A stretch of 64,000 nt of DNA from Bin87 sp034423595 (GTDB lineage: Bacteria; Chloroflexota; Dehalococcoidia; Lucifugimonadales; UBA3495): positions 3,596,001 to 3,660,000 of the forward strand of contig OZ242258.1 in NCBI GenBank assembly GCA_965207025.1, given 5' to 3'. The position numbers and the translations under genes are program-made. A model generated the notes under the pieces. The model saw only the letters and a program-made list of their open reading frames with translations. It did not search any database and was not told the origin of the DNA. Shown here one piece after another: positions 40,670 to 49,925 of the stretch (positions within the stretch are counted from its first letter, which is position 1; each line of letters opens with the position of its first letter).

Positions 40670-40758
40670 TTTACGGAAAGTCGAAATACCCGGCGGCAAT
40701 GGGACCATTGAGTTTGCAGCGGCGATGGTCGGGTGCTATGTTGCCGGCGGAGAACCGT

Positions 40759-43731
40759 ATGACACCTCTGATGCCCATAATCACGCCGCCAGAGTTCATC
40801 GAACGCTGGAGCAATGCCGGGTTCGGAGAACGGCAGGGGGCGCAGTCTTTCTTCAACGACCTGTGCGGCCTGGTGGGGCATCCGACGCCGGCGAGCTATG
40901 CCCAGCCGGAGGCGTTCACCTTTGAGAAAGCGGTGCCCGGCGGGTTTGCTGACGCATACTTTGAGGAGCATTTCGGCTGGGAGTTCAAGGGGCAGGACGC
41001 CCAGTTGGACGGGGCTTTTGACCAACTGCTGCGCTACCAGGTGCATCTGAAAACGCCGCCCCTGCTCATCGTTTCGTCCTTCCAGACCATACGCATCCAG
41101 ACCAACTTCCCGGGCATGGAGACGGTCCGGTACGACGTCGGCATCGGCGAGCTGGAACAGCCGGAGCGCCTGGGCCTGATTCGAGACGTGTTCTTCGCGC
41201 CCCAGCGGTTCCGCGAGCGCCTGCGGTCGGTGGACGCCGTAACCAGCGAAACCGCCGCCCTGTTCCAGTCCATCGTCGAGGACATGGAGCAGCATAGCCA
41301 AACCACCGTCACCCCGTACTCCACCAATACCGTCACCCCGTACTCCGATACGGGGGTCGAACGACTGGCCCGCTATCTCAATCAGCTGGTGTTCTGCCTC
41401 TACTCGGAGGACGCGGGACTGCTGCCCGATGGCCTGTTCACTCGAATCGTTAGCCAGCACTACCGCGACCCGGCCACCTTCGACCGGGCCATCCGCAGCC
41501 TGTTCGCGCAGATGGCCACCGGCGGGTTTTCCGGCGCGGACGAAATCGCCCACTTCAACGGCGACCTGTTCAACGTGATCGACACCGTGGAGTTGAGCGC
41601 GGTTGCCCTGCAACGCCTGGGCGAGGCGTGCGAAAAGAACTGGCGGGACATCGAACCGTCCATCTTCGGCACTCTGTTCGAGCGGGCGCTGGACGCATCC
41701 AAACGGGCGCAGACGGGAGCGCACTACACGGGCGCGGTGGACATCGAGCTGGTGGTGGAGCCGGTGGTGATGACGCCGCTGCGCCGGGAGTGGGACGTGG
41801 CGCGGACGGAGATTGAGGGGCTGCTGGAGGGGGGAATGGCCTCGCCTGCTGTCATTGAGAGGAGCTCACCCACCCCTGTCATTGCGAGGAGCGATAGCGA
41901 CGTGGCAATCCCGTCAGAGCAGCAGCGGCCCTTGCCCCAACGAGATTGCCATGCTGCGCTCGCAATGACAGAGGCGGAAAGAGCGTTCGCAATGACAGGC
42001 GAGGGTGGAGCGGACGTGGCCAACGCCGCACGCGCCCGCCTCGAAGCCTTCCGCCGGCGCCTCGCCTCCGTAACCGTGCTGGACCCGGCGTGCGGCAGCG
42101 GCAACTTCTTGTACATTGCCCTGCGCTCGCTGCTGGACTTCGAGAAGGAGGTGATTGACTTCGCCGCCGCCCGGGGCTGGCACGGCCTGACGCCTACGGT
42201 GCAGCCCAGCCAGATGCTCGGCCTGGAGATCAATCACTACGCCGCCGAACTGGCGCGAACGGCCCTGTGGATCGGCTACATCCAGTGGCACCAGGCCAAC
42301 GGCTTCCCCTACACCCAGCGTCCGATACTGACGCCGCTGGACACCATCCGCCAGACCGACGCCATCCTGGACCTCTCCGACCCCGACCAGCCCGCCGAAC
42401 CGGAATGGCCGCCAGCCGAGTTCATCATTGGCAACCCGCCGTTTTTGGGACACTTCCCCTTCCGGGAGTCGCTGGGCGACGAGTACGTGGATGCGGTATA
42501 TGCGCTTTACGGCGGCCGGATTCCCAACTCCAGCGACCTCTGCTGCTATTGGTTCGAGAAAGCGCGGGCGCAGATTGAGGCCGGCGCAACCAAGCGGGCC
42601 GGCCTATTGGCAACGCAGGCGATACGGTTCCAGTCCAACCGACCGGTCCTGACGCGCATCAAAGAGACTGGCGACATTTTTGCGGCTATATCGGATCAAG
42701 ATTGGGTGCTGGCCGGCGCGACAGTTCATACATCAATCATCTGCTTTGACGACGGGAGCGAAACGGAACGAGACCTGGACGGTCGGGAGGTCGCAAACAT
42801 AAACGTTGACCTAACATCAGGCCACGATTTGACGCTGGCGGAACGATTGGTTGACAACCGGAACATAGCGTTTCAGGGTATCGGCAAAGTGGGCGATTTC
42901 GATATACCCGAAACGGCGGCGAATGAGATGCTGGCGCAGACAAACCCGCACGGTCGCCCTAACTCGGAAGTCATCAAGCGGTGGGTGAATGGCACTGACA
43001 TTACGCAACGCTCACGGAATGTGTGGATCATCGACTTCGGGGTTGATATGCCAATGGACGACGCGGCCTTATACGAAGCGCCATTCGAGTACGTTAAAGA
43101 AAAAGTGATGCCGACGCGGATAAATAACAAAATGAAATGGCGGGCTGAAAATTGGTGGTTGCACGGCTATCCCGCAACTACGATGCGCCAGGCATTAGAG
43201 CCATTGCCCCGATACATTGCAACGCCAAAGGTTGCCAAACATCGCTTTTTCGTGTGGCTCAACGCGGATGTTTTGCCCTCTAACTTGATAATCGCGATAG
43301 CCCGCAGCGATGACTATATGCTCGGAGTGCTGTCATCATCTATTCACGAACTATGGGCACGTCAAGTTGGAAGTCAGTTGAGGGAATCAGACAGTGGCGG
43401 AACCTACACCCCCACCACCTGCTTTGAAACCTTCCCGTTCCCACTTCCGACCGACGCGCAGCGGGATGCCATCGCCGCGGCCGCCGCCGAGCTGAACCGG
43501 CTGCGGGAAGGCTGGCTGAATCCTGAGGGCATCGGCGCGGCGGAGTTGCGGCGCCGCACGCTGACCAACCTCTACAACCAGCGTCCCACCTGGCTGGAGA
43601 ACGCCCACGCCGTCCTGGACGCCGCAGTAGCCAACGCCTACGGCTGGCCGGCAGATCTGGCGGACGCGGAGATACTGGAGCGGCTGCTGGCGTTGAACCT
43701 GGAGCGTGCGGGGGCGACAATAATCTCTTGA
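40759..43731 (+). CDS. MmeI-like type IIL restriction-modification enzyme with in-frame repeat insertion
   Basis: From ATG 40759 (GGAG upstream) the protein is 990 residues. The N-terminal nuclease region has GGFADAYFEEHFGWEFKG, matching the D-x-ExK site of MmeI-type enzymes. A helical connector follows (HFNGDLFNVIDTVELS, EPSIFGTLFERALDASKRAQTGAHYT). Methylase motif I is LDPACGSGNFLYIALRSLLDFE and motif IV is IIGNPPFLGHF. The target recognition domain spans about 633-882 and is AT-richer than the rest; FETFPFPLP begins the C-terminal helices. Residues about 365-413 are encoded by a palindromic repeat inserted in the linker before motif I, without frameshift or stop. The enzyme may still be active. 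Confidence 0.88.
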   Translation: MTPLMPIITPPEFIERWSNAGFGERQGAQSFFNDLCGLVGHPTPASYAQPEAFTFEKAVPGGFADAYFEEHFGWEFKGQDAQLDGAFDQLLRYQVHLKTPPLLIVSSFQTIRIQTNFPGMETVRYDVGIGELEQPERLGLIRDVFFAPQRFRERLRSVDAVTSETAALFQSIVEDMEQHSQTTVTPYSTNTVTPYSDTGVERLARYLNQLVFCLYSEDAGLLPDGLFTRIVSQHYRDPATFDRAIRSLFAQMATGGFSGADEIAHFNGDLFNVIDTVELSAVALQRLGEACEKNWRDIEPSIFGTLFERALDASKRAQTGAHYTGAVDIELVVEPVVMTPLRREWDVARTEIEGLLEGGMASPAVIERSSPTPVIARSDSDVAIPSEQQRPLPQRDCHAALAMTEAERAFAMTGEGGADVANAARARLEAFRRRLASVTVLDPACGSGNFLYIALRSLLDFEKEVIDFAAARGWHGLTPTVQPSQMLGLEINHYAAELARTALWIGYIQWHQANGFPYTQRPILTPLDTIRQTDAILDLSDPDQPAEPEWPPAEFIIGNPPFLGHFPFRESLGDEYVDAVYALYGGRIPNSSDLCCYWFEKARAQIEAGATKRAGLLATQAIRFQSNRPVLTRIKETGDIFAAISDQDWVLAGATVHTSIICFDDGSETERDLDGREVANINVDLTSGHDLTLAERLVDNRNIAFQGIGKVGDFDIPETAANEMLAQTNPHGRPNSEVIKRWVNGTDITQRSRNVWIIDFGVDMPMDDAALYEAPFEYVKEKVMPTRINNKMKWRAENWWLHGYPATTMRQALEPLPRYIATPKVAKHRFFVWLNADVLPSNLIIAIARSDDYMLGVLSSSIHELWARQVGSQLRESDSGGTYTPTTCFETFPFPLPTDAQRDAIAAAAAELNRLREGWLNPEGIGAAELRRRTLTNLYNQRPTWLENAHAVLDAAVANAYGWPADLADAEILERLLALNLERAGATIIS
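41850..41997 (+). repeat. family A palindromic repeat inserted within the MmeI-like reading frame
   Basis: The inner arms TGTCATTGCGAGGAGCG (from 41877) and CGCTCGCAATGACA (ending 41970) with GTGGCAATCCCGTC/CGAGATTGCCATGC are the same as the intergenic copy at 7842-7929. Degenerate outer half-copies lie at 41850 (TGTCATTGAGAGGAGC) and at 41983-41997 (GCGTTCGCAATGACA). The whole segment is translated, giving runs such as PVIARSDSDVAIPS and CHAALAMTEAERAFAMT. Confidence 0.9.
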
Positions 43732-43814
43732 CACCGACGACAGACCCGGTATCATAAGGGCAGTGGATAGCGGATTCCCGTTATCGGCGCCTTGCCTTCC
43801 GAGTCAAGGCGCTT

Positions 43815-44894
43815 TCAATTTATCGTTGCTCCACACCGTTGTCTGTGGGCATCGATGCGGTCACGGATGTCATGGTCAGGAAAGACCTTGATGCCGAATT
43901 TGCCCATCCGCCCGTCGCCGCGGCAGTAGATTTTCCGGCATAACCGCTCCCACCTCACCGGGGTGGCTTCACAATCCGATCGGATCCATTCGTAGATGTC
44001 TCGGGATACCATATCGGCGAGCTCGGTGGGTTCCGAACCCCGTTTAGGCGCGAACCTGAGGCCGGTCTCCAGCCAGCTGCGGAAAGCGGCGGGGCTTAGC
44101 CATTGGGACCCGTCCATCAGTACCCGCGCGTATTCCAGTTGATGATAAGCGTCCTCAAGGGGTCCTTGGCTTTCGAACGTAACACGTCCAACCAACCTGA
44201 TTTCTCTGGACGCGATGTAATCAACGTACCGTTCCATCAGCAAAATGATCGCTACCGCATACGCATCCGTTGGTAGATAGGGATCAACGCCGGTATCCGC
44301 AAACTGTTCTTGAAAAGCATTTTTGCGGATGCCGACACCGAAAACCGTAAAATCGGTTTCATCAATGAGGCGGTCAATAGCGGCGTCGAACGCGCTTTGC
44401 TTGCCTAGATCACCTGCGAAGTAATACTCACCGTTATGATTGCGCATCCTGGGCTCGTGGAACGTGTGATTCGTCGTTCCGAAAAACTCTTCTTTGATGG
44501 TATCCGCACGCCGGCAATACAGTTGCGCTTCCCCTTCGTCAATCGCCACCGCGCCCAGCGAGAAGAATCGTGGAACGGTCAATAGTTCCTTGCCGGATTT
44601 GCCCGCTTCATCAACATACAGGCAGTTTATGGGACGATTTTCCAGCAGTGCATGGGGCTTTTGGCCTTTGAATCGCTTGCGCGGTGCGATGGGGCCGATA
44701 GCTCGCTGGAGGGCGATCATTTCCTGCTTCTCGATCTCTGCAAGCAACTGTTTGCTCAAATCAGAGCCGATGTTGGCGTCGGATAGCAGTATGTCCAAGA
44801 CCCGCGCTACCGCATGGGCCTCCGACAGCTTGTTGGCTTGGGCTCGCCACAAGCGACGACCGGACGGATCACCAGTCTGGCCTTGATTGCTCAT
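43815..44894 (-). CDS. DUF3800 domain protein
   Basis: The 359-residue protein has an N-terminal helical extension of about 85 residues and then the DUF3800 core: INCLYVDEAGKSGKELL, where the aspartate and glutamate are the conserved first acidic site. RVTFESQGPLEDAYHQLEYARVL follows, and the late motif is PTELADMVSRDIYEWI. The fold is RNase H-like and enzymatic activity is suspected but unproven. It lies convergent to the MmeI-like gene with an 83-base gap. A second DUF3800 gene is at 62522. Confidence 0.82.
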   Translation of the reverse strand: MSNQGQTGDPSGRRLWRAQANKLSEAHAVARVLDILLSDANIGSDLSKQLLAEIEKQEMIALQRAIGPIAPRKRFKGQKPHALLENRPINCLYVDEAGKSGKELLTVPRFFSLGAVAIDEGEAQLYCRRADTIKEEFFGTTNHTFHEPRMRNHNGEYYFAGDLGKQSAFDAAIDRLIDETDFTVFGVGIRKNAFQEQFADTGVDPYLPTDAYAVAIILLMERYVDYIASREIRLVGRVTFESQGPLEDAYHQLEYARVLMDGSQWLSPAAFRSWLETGLRFAPKRGSEPTELADMVSRDIYEWIRSDCEATPVRWERLCRKIYCRGDGRMGKFGIKVFPDHDIRDRIDAHRQRCGATIN

Positions 44895-45117
44895 AGTGGT
44901 ACTACATCCACAAGTTACAGGGATGATATATGTTACATAAACATTGTTACAGAGCGCAACGTAGCGATCTCATCGCAATAGCCGCATCTTGCTAATATGT
45001 CGGAAATGATCACGAAATCGCCGAGTCGCTGCGCTCTGAGCAATGCAAGCCCGGTAATCGAACGACCCAAGGTTGTGGCTGGTTGGGCTCAGAGTGAGCG
45101 GAGAATCGGCATTCCGG

Positions 45118-45435
45118 TCAATCCAGCAGCAGAAAATCCTTGCGCACCCGCTCCAGGAACCGCGCGTCGGTGAGGGCCATGTCGTGCAGGTCCACTATGA
45201 TGGGCAGGTTGGACTCGTCGAAGTCCTCGTCCAGGTCGCCCATTATCCGGAGCGGGATGGGTTGGCCGCCGGCGTCCAGCATGAGGTCCAGGTCGGAGTA
45301 GCGGCGGGCGCGGCCCCTGGCGCGGGAGCCGTACACCCAGATGCGAGCGTCGGGCAGCCGCCGGCGGATGATGCCGAGCACCTGGGCGCGGTGGTCCGGC
45401 GAGAGGTCGATCCGGCGTGTCGCTTCAGCCCCCAT
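45118..45435 (-). CDS. MNT-type nucleotidyltransferase domain protein
   Basis: The start MGAEATRRIDLS at 45435 gives 105 residues, the standard size. VYGSRARGRARRYSDLDLML has the intact GSxxR-G motif (36-41) and the two catalytic aspartates (Asp48 and Asp50), so it should bind nucleotide and magnesium. NLPIIVDLHDM supplies the third acidic residue. It overlaps the upstream HEPN gene by 11 bases. Such pairs (HI0073/HI0074 type) act as minimal nucleotidyltransferase/HEPN modules, often toxin-antitoxin. Confidence 0.85.
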   Translation of the reverse strand: MGAEATRRIDLSPDHRAQVLGIIRRRLPDARIWVYGSRARGRARRYSDLDLMLDAGGQPIPLRIMGDLDEDFDESNLPIIVDLHDMALTDARFLERVRKDFLLLD

Positions 45436-45838
45436 CAGCAATATCCTGCGCCATGGCGTTGAGGAGCGCCCTGGCATCGGCGGCGAAGGCAGGGGCAATG
45501 GCAGCGATAGCGTCGGCCATCGGCTCGCTGTAAGCGTGAACCGCTCTGTTGCGATTGTCCACGTGGAGCATCCAATCGGCGCACTCTGCAATGAGCCCTA
45601 AGTCAGCGGCCTCGCGCAGGCAGCGACGAGGAGACATTCGGTTGGAACTGCGTATTGCGGCGATCTCTTCCAGGTAACGGCGTAGTGTAGATACTGCGAC
45701 TTCAAACGTGAACGTGAAGCGCAAGATCACAGCGTCGCGCAGGTAGGTGTTCCCGGGCTGAGCGATACGTTCGCTTAGAGCTTCATCCAGGCGCGCCAAT
45801 GCGTCTTGGAACGGTTGAATGTCGATATCCGCGGGCAT
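45425..45838 (-). CDS. HI0074-type nucleotidyltransferase substrate-binding (HEPN) protein
   Basis: The 137-residue helical protein has LRFTFTFEVAVSTLRRYLEEI (about 39-59), the family's R-E-TFE-AWK-L helix. MSPRRCLREAADLGLI is the characteristic second helix, and WMLHVDNRNRAVHAYSEPMA holds the RN-x-x-x-H-x-Y catalytic-type motif. It is encoded just before the MNT gene, the order seen in Haemophilus HI0074/HI0073. The Rx4HxY residues look intact. It is divergent from the ammonium transporter at 46090. Confidence 0.85.
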   Translation of the reverse strand: MPADIDIQPFQDALARLDEALSERIAQPGNTYLRDAVILRFTFTFEVAVSTLRRYLEEIAAIRSSNRMSPRRCLREAADLGLIAECADWMLHVDNRNRAVHAYSEPMADAIAAIAPAFAADARALLNAMAQDIADGG

Positions 45839-45924
45839 AATGCTCTGAGATCACAGGGGACAATTCGGGACCAAGGCTGTGCAAGATAAGGATAGCACGA
45901 GGCCAAGCAACGCCCGCCGGCCAC

Positions 45925-45962
45925 GAAACAAAAAAGTAACCAATAGGCAACAGTTTGTTAAT
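45925..45962 (+). promoter_or_regulatory. GlnR-like operator upstream of ammonium transporter 1
   Basis: The pentamers GAAAC (45925), GTAAC (45936), GCAAC (45947) and a degenerate TTAAT (45958) are spaced exactly 11 bases apart. The first two alone match the GTnAC/GaAAC half-sites of actinobacterial GlnR boxes. The site lies 128 bases upstream of the transporter ATG at 46090. It is the second of three sites of this type in the window. Confidence 0.65.
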
Positions 45963-46089
45963 TGCGCCGCAATCACGGGTTAACACGGCCCGCCTACCAT
46001 CATCGTGGTCATATTCCATAGGGACGCCGCCCCAGCGCGATGGCCAAACGCTGCGAGACGACGCCTCAAAGCTAAATCAGGAGGCAAAA

Positions 46090-47484
46090 ATGCTTTCGGC
46101 CACGAAATCATTATTCAGTACCAGCGTATTCAGCCACGGCGTCGCTGCGGTCAAAGAATACCCCTTCTCCCTGCGCCGGACGTTGCTGGCGCTTTTCGTA
46201 GGACTGGTTGCCATCAGCGTGCTGGCGACCTTCAACTCCGTTTTCGCGCAAGGCGATGACGTTGCGTCGGCGAGTTACGTTGACAACGTGGTGCTGATCG
46301 TCGCGGCGGCGCTGGTCTTCTTCATGCAGGCCGGTTTCGCATTCCTGGGCGCGGGCCTGATCCGTTCCAAGAACACCACCAACTACCTGACCAAGTCCTT
46401 TATGGACTTCGCCATTGCGTCCCTGGGCTTCTGGGCCTTCGGTTTCGCGTTTATGACCGGCTCGTCCGCCGGCCAGTTCATCGGACTCACCAACTTCTTC
46501 CTAGTGGAAGGCAACTACGTTGACTGGATGTTCCAGATGGTGTTCGCCGCCACCGCTGCCACCATCGTGGCTGGCGCCATGGCCGAGCGCACCAAGCTGC
46601 AAACCTACCTGGCCTACAGCTTCATCGTATCCGCGCTCATCTACCCCATCTACGGGCACTGGGTCTGGGGCGACGGTTTCCTGGGCGCCATGGGAGCGCA
46701 GGACTACGCCGGTTCCGGCGTGGTGCATGCCGTCGGTGGCTTTGTGGCCCTGGCCGGCGCGTGGGTGGTCGGCCCCCGTATCGGCAAGTTCATCAACGGC
46801 CGGCCGCAGGAGTTGGCGGCTCACAGCACCCCCTTCGTGGTGGTGGGCACGTTCATCCTGTTCTTCGGCTGGTTCGGCTTCAACATCAACACCGGCGACA
46901 ACATCGGCCTGAACGCGGTCAACACGCTGCTGGCCGGCGCGACCGGCGCGGTGGTGGCGTTGTACATCTCCCTGATCACCAAGGGCAAAGCCGACATCCT
47001 GCTGACCTGCAACGGCGCGCTGGCCGGACTGGTGGGCATCACGGCGCCCGTCGCCTTCGTGGACCCCTGGGCCGCCGTGGTCATCGGCGCCATCGCCGCG
47101 CCCATCATGTGGGCTTCGGTGAACTTTGTGGAGAAGGTGCTGAAGGTTGACGACCCGGTGGGCGCGATCAGCGTACACGGCGTAACCGGACTGTGGGGCC
47201 TGCTGGCCGTGGCGATATTCGCCAGCGGCGCGGACTCGGCGGTGGCCGGCGGGCTGCGCTCCGAAGGCACCGTGGGCCTGGTTGGCGGCAGCGCGGCGCT
47301 GCTACTGCCGCAGATACTCAGCATCGTCGCGGTGGTGATCTGGCCCCTGGTAACCGGCTTCGCCCTGTTCTTCCTGCTGAAGTTCACCATGGGCGTCCGG
47401 GTCAGCGAAGAGGAAGAAATCGCGGGTCTGGACATCTCCGAACACGGCATCCGGACGTACCCCGAATCGGCGGCCACCAGCTAG
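46090..47484 (+). CDS. amt: ammonium transporter (Amt family), long N-terminus
   Basis: The start at 46090 follows AGGAGGC and gives 464 residues. The first 55 residues include a hydrophobic segment ending SVFAQ, a likely cleaved signal as in E. coli AmtB. About eleven membrane segments follow. Diagnostic motifs are FMQAGFAFLGAGLIRSKNTTNYL, YGHWVWGDG, and the twin pore histidines in SGVVHAVGGFVALAG and SVHGVTGLWGLLAVA. DNIGLNAVNTLLAGATGA is another Amt signature. It conducts ammonium or ammonia into the cell. No glnK/glnB gene is adjacent, which is unusual. The upstream operator-like site suggests nitrogen control. Confidence 0.95.
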   Translation: MLSATKSLFSTSVFSHGVAAVKEYPFSLRRTLLALFVGLVAISVLATFNSVFAQGDDVASASYVDNVVLIVAAALVFFMQAGFAFLGAGLIRSKNTTNYLTKSFMDFAIASLGFWAFGFAFMTGSSAGQFIGLTNFFLVEGNYVDWMFQMVFAATAATIVAGAMAERTKLQTYLAYSFIVSALIYPIYGHWVWGDGFLGAMGAQDYAGSGVVHAVGGFVALAGAWVVGPRIGKFINGRPQELAAHSTPFVVVGTFILFFGWFGFNINTGDNIGLNAVNTLLAGATGAVVALYISLITKGKADILLTCNGALAGLVGITAPVAFVDPWAAVVIGAIAAPIMWASVNFVEKVLKVDDPVGAISVHGVTGLWGLLAVAIFASGADSAVAGGLRSEGTVGLVGGSAALLLPQILSIVAVVIWPLVTGFALFFLLKFTMGVRVSEEEEIAGLDISEHGIRTYPESAATS

Positions 47485-47617
47485 ATCCGCAAACGGAAAT
47501 TTTCCTCTCCTCACTACGGGAGTCGGGGGTAGTGGCCACCCTCGGCTCCTGATTTTGTTGGCATTTTGGGGTGGAGGCTGAGACTGCGAGCCGATAAAAC
47601 GGAATTGGCGACCTCAG

Positions 47618-49111
47618 TTAACCATCAATCCATTTGTCAAGACCAACCCTGTCGCCTATTCTCTGGCGAACCCGTTTCAATATTTCTTGCCGAACATGGT
47701 CTTCATTCTCATCTAAGATAACGTACATCCTAGATGAGAATAGTATGTTCTGGGACAAAACATTCATTAGCGACCGCGACACCGCAGAAATGGGCTTCGA
47801 GTCTTCACCATCTTTGATAAAAATCGACTGTTGAACAGCATCTGCATTCCCTGCGAGGTCCGCGGGTGTCATTGAAACTGGAAGATATGTCCCAACTTTA
47901 GTCAATGACATCTTCTCGCTTCCCCACACATACCACAGTTCACGGTCAATGCTGAATGATGAAGACAGTTCATCGCATATGGTGTTCAAAAACTGCATAT
48001 GAAGATTATACTCGGTTATGCGATTCCGATCGGCAAAAAACTCAACGCTCCCGATAAGCTTAGGTGGGATCCTTCGCGCGACAGCGCGTACCTTCGCCCT
48101 CGTCACGTCGGATTGAGTACGATTTTCAAGATCTCTGACGAGCCTCAAGATTTCCAGGTCGTCGAAGTGGGACCATTCGCCCGAGGTAATTTTATGTCGG
48201 ATCGTAGTCGGCGAACAATCAAGGTCTCCCGATGCCAACAACGCGTTGATGACATCATGGAGAGCCCATTCCAAAGCTGCGACGGTTTTGTGAAAATTGA
48301 CTTGTTGGTAGTCAAAATATCGACCTAGAAGAAAATGTTCGGCCGTGCGCAAAGCACTAGGGTCCAAACAGATACGTCCAGACTTATCCAACCTCATTTG
48401 GCTGAGCAAGTAGTCAATATCCACCAACCCATAAGGCAGTCCGGTGTGACGAGCGGTCCGTGAAAGATAGTCGATACGGTCGGCATCGAGGTCAGAACTG
48501 ATCAAGTTAGCGAATCTAGGCACTGGACCATCCTTCGACGGCTGACGCGAAAAAATCACGTGTATATCAGCCGGGTCAACCCCGTATCTATTCAGCACGT
48601 CAGCTATCTCTGGATCGTGATCGAGCAACTCTCGTCCTACGTCTTCGTGATCAAGGGAAGTTGGCGTTTGTGCTGCGGCTTCATCGGAAAAAGATTGTGT
48701 TTCGCCTTGCGACATCTGCGCTGAGTAAGCGAAAAGGTCTGGTTGAAAACGTCCTTGGTAATATGTGGAGACTGCATTTTCGAAAGTATGGGAAAATGGA
48801 TAGTGCCCAACGTCGTGCAACAAACCGGCGAGTCGATAGAGTTCGTATTCTTTGTCGCCGATTACTACGTTGCTGTTTTGCCTTAAAGAATCGAGGATTT
48901 TGCCTGTCACGTGGTTGACGCCGAGTGAGTGCGAAAGCCTGGAGTAGTCGGCCCCCGGGAATACCAAATGGGCCAATCCCAACTGTTTTACGTTGCGTAG
49001 TCTCTGGAAAGCACGGGTTGACAGCAGGTCAATCTCCAACTGGCTGAGCTCGATAGTTCCATGGACCGGGTCCGTGATCCGACCCTTACGGTAGTTGCCT
49101 GACTCGCTCAT
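47618..49111 (-). CDS. HD-domain phosphohydrolase (SAMHD1/YwfO-like)
   Basis: The 497-residue protein begins with ITDPVHGTIELSQLEIDLLSTRAFQRLRNVKQLGLAHLVFPGADYSRLSHSLGVNHV, the SAMHD1-like dNTPase and YwfO-type opening. LAGLLHDVGHYPFSHTFE contains the HD metal site. DLDADRIDYLSRTARHTGLPYGLVDIDYLL provides the last metal aspartate. Enzymes of this group hydrolyse (d)NTPs and some are antiviral. It is followed in operon order by a YwgA-like gene at 49125, which lies upstream on the minus strand with a 13-base gap. Its base composition is more AT-rich than the adjacent transporter genes. Confidence 0.85.
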   Translation of the reverse strand: MSESGNYRKGRITDPVHGTIELSQLEIDLLSTRAFQRLRNVKQLGLAHLVFPGADYSRLSHSLGVNHVTGKILDSLRQNSNVVIGDKEYELYRLAGLLHDVGHYPFSHTFENAVSTYYQGRFQPDLFAYSAQMSQGETQSFSDEAAAQTPTSLDHEDVGRELLDHDPEIADVLNRYGVDPADIHVIFSRQPSKDGPVPRFANLISSDLDADRIDYLSRTARHTGLPYGLVDIDYLLSQMRLDKSGRICLDPSALRTAEHFLLGRYFDYQQVNFHKTVAALEWALHDVINALLASGDLDCSPTTIRHKITSGEWSHFDDLEILRLVRDLENRTQSDVTRAKVRAVARRIPPKLIGSVEFFADRNRITEYNLHMQFLNTICDELSSSFSIDRELWYVWGSEKMSLTKVGTYLPVSMTPADLAGNADAVQQSIFIKDGEDSKPISAVSRSLMNVLSQNILFSSRMYVILDENEDHVRQEILKRVRQRIGDRVGLDKWIDG

Positions 49112-49124
49112 ATCTGTATAACTC

Positions 49125-49613
49125 CTACTCCGCCACCAACCCTAGCTCTGATAGGACTGCCGTTGCTTGGCGAGTGTGACGTGATACGTGCGGCTTTACA
49201 GCGTCGAGACGAGCCTGTGTTTCCTCTGCGGTGAACGCAGATCTATTTCTTAGGTAATGGACCGATGCAAGCAGTTCAAGCCACTCGCTTTGGGTCAACT
49301 GGACGCCGCTCGGCAAGTCCATAGCTGGTCGCAGCCCTGCTATGGTTGAGGCAAACGGCTCCCTCAGCACCATAGACTTGCCCGACTCGAGCTTGCCTTG
49401 AGGTTGCTCATGCAGCGCATAGTAATCCCTAGTCAAGTCTGGGCTATATGGGCCCATAACATACCAGTTGTACCGGTAGCGCAGAGGAACCCCAGCTGCT
49501 TGAGCCAGGTAAACGGCCTTTTGCAGTGTGACGCGTTGATCGATTGTTTCGATGCCAGCCTCTATTCCCAACTCGCCCAACACGATTTGCAAATTGAGCA
49601 GCCTCCTATCCAT
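49125..49613 (-). CDS. YwgA-like protein, partner of the HD phosphohydrolase
   Basis: The 162-residue helical protein has IDQRVTLQKAVYLAQAAGVPLRYRYNWYVMGPYSPDLTRDYYAL (about 24-67). This resembles the YwgA family and, more distantly, the SocA/Panacea antitoxin fold (LQK-Y------PL---Y--Y-GP-S--L). In Bacillus subtilis ywgA lies near the HD phosphohydrolase gene ywfO, so the association is conserved across phyla. The function is unknown; binding or control of the HD enzyme is an inference from context. It is the first gene of the two-gene minus-strand unit. Confidence 0.72.
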   Translation of the reverse strand: MDRRLLNLQIVLGELGIEAGIETIDQRVTLQKAVYLAQAAGVPLRYRYNWYVMGPYSPDLTRDYYALHEQPQGKLESGKSMVLREPFASTIAGLRPAMDLPSGVQLTQSEWLELLASVHYLRNRSAFTAEETQARLDAVKPHVSRHTRQATAVLSELGLVAE

Positions 49614-49925
49614 TGTCCCGCCTCCAAATTTTGAACATGAGTTCCGTTATTTTAGAGCATATTCTTGTTCCGCGTCAAACGGGCGTGAATTACACCACGC
49701 GGAGGTAGTCCTGTCAAAACTTGGTGACGGCCCGTTAGCGTTCCACTACAGGTGGTTGCACTGCATGGATAAACAGGATGGACAAGATTTTTGGACGCAA
49801 GGGGTACCCGGATTCCGACTTTTGCCGGAATGTCGAAAAGTTGTACCTCTGAATTGGAGCACTACCTAATGGGTCAAGCATGTGTAGCACCGCTCATGAC
49901 GGTTGAGCAGCAACTGCCGCCCCGG
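49614..49925. other. intergenic stretch with dispersed repeats
   Basis: No gene is visible. At 49767-49790 there is a copy of the GGATAAACAGGATGGACAAG motif that also flanks the GxxExxY gene at 60552 and 60963. At about 49809-49835 there is an inverted pair GGATTCCG/CCGGAATG of a common palindromic type. The rest is featureless and probably decayed. Confidence 0.5.

Noticed and set aside
44914..44960. Possible fourth GlnR-like site (GTTAC at 44914, 44932, 44946 and GCAAC at 44956)
   Set aside because: The spacings are 18, 14 and 10 bases rather than 11, so the helical phasing that defines the other three sites is missing.
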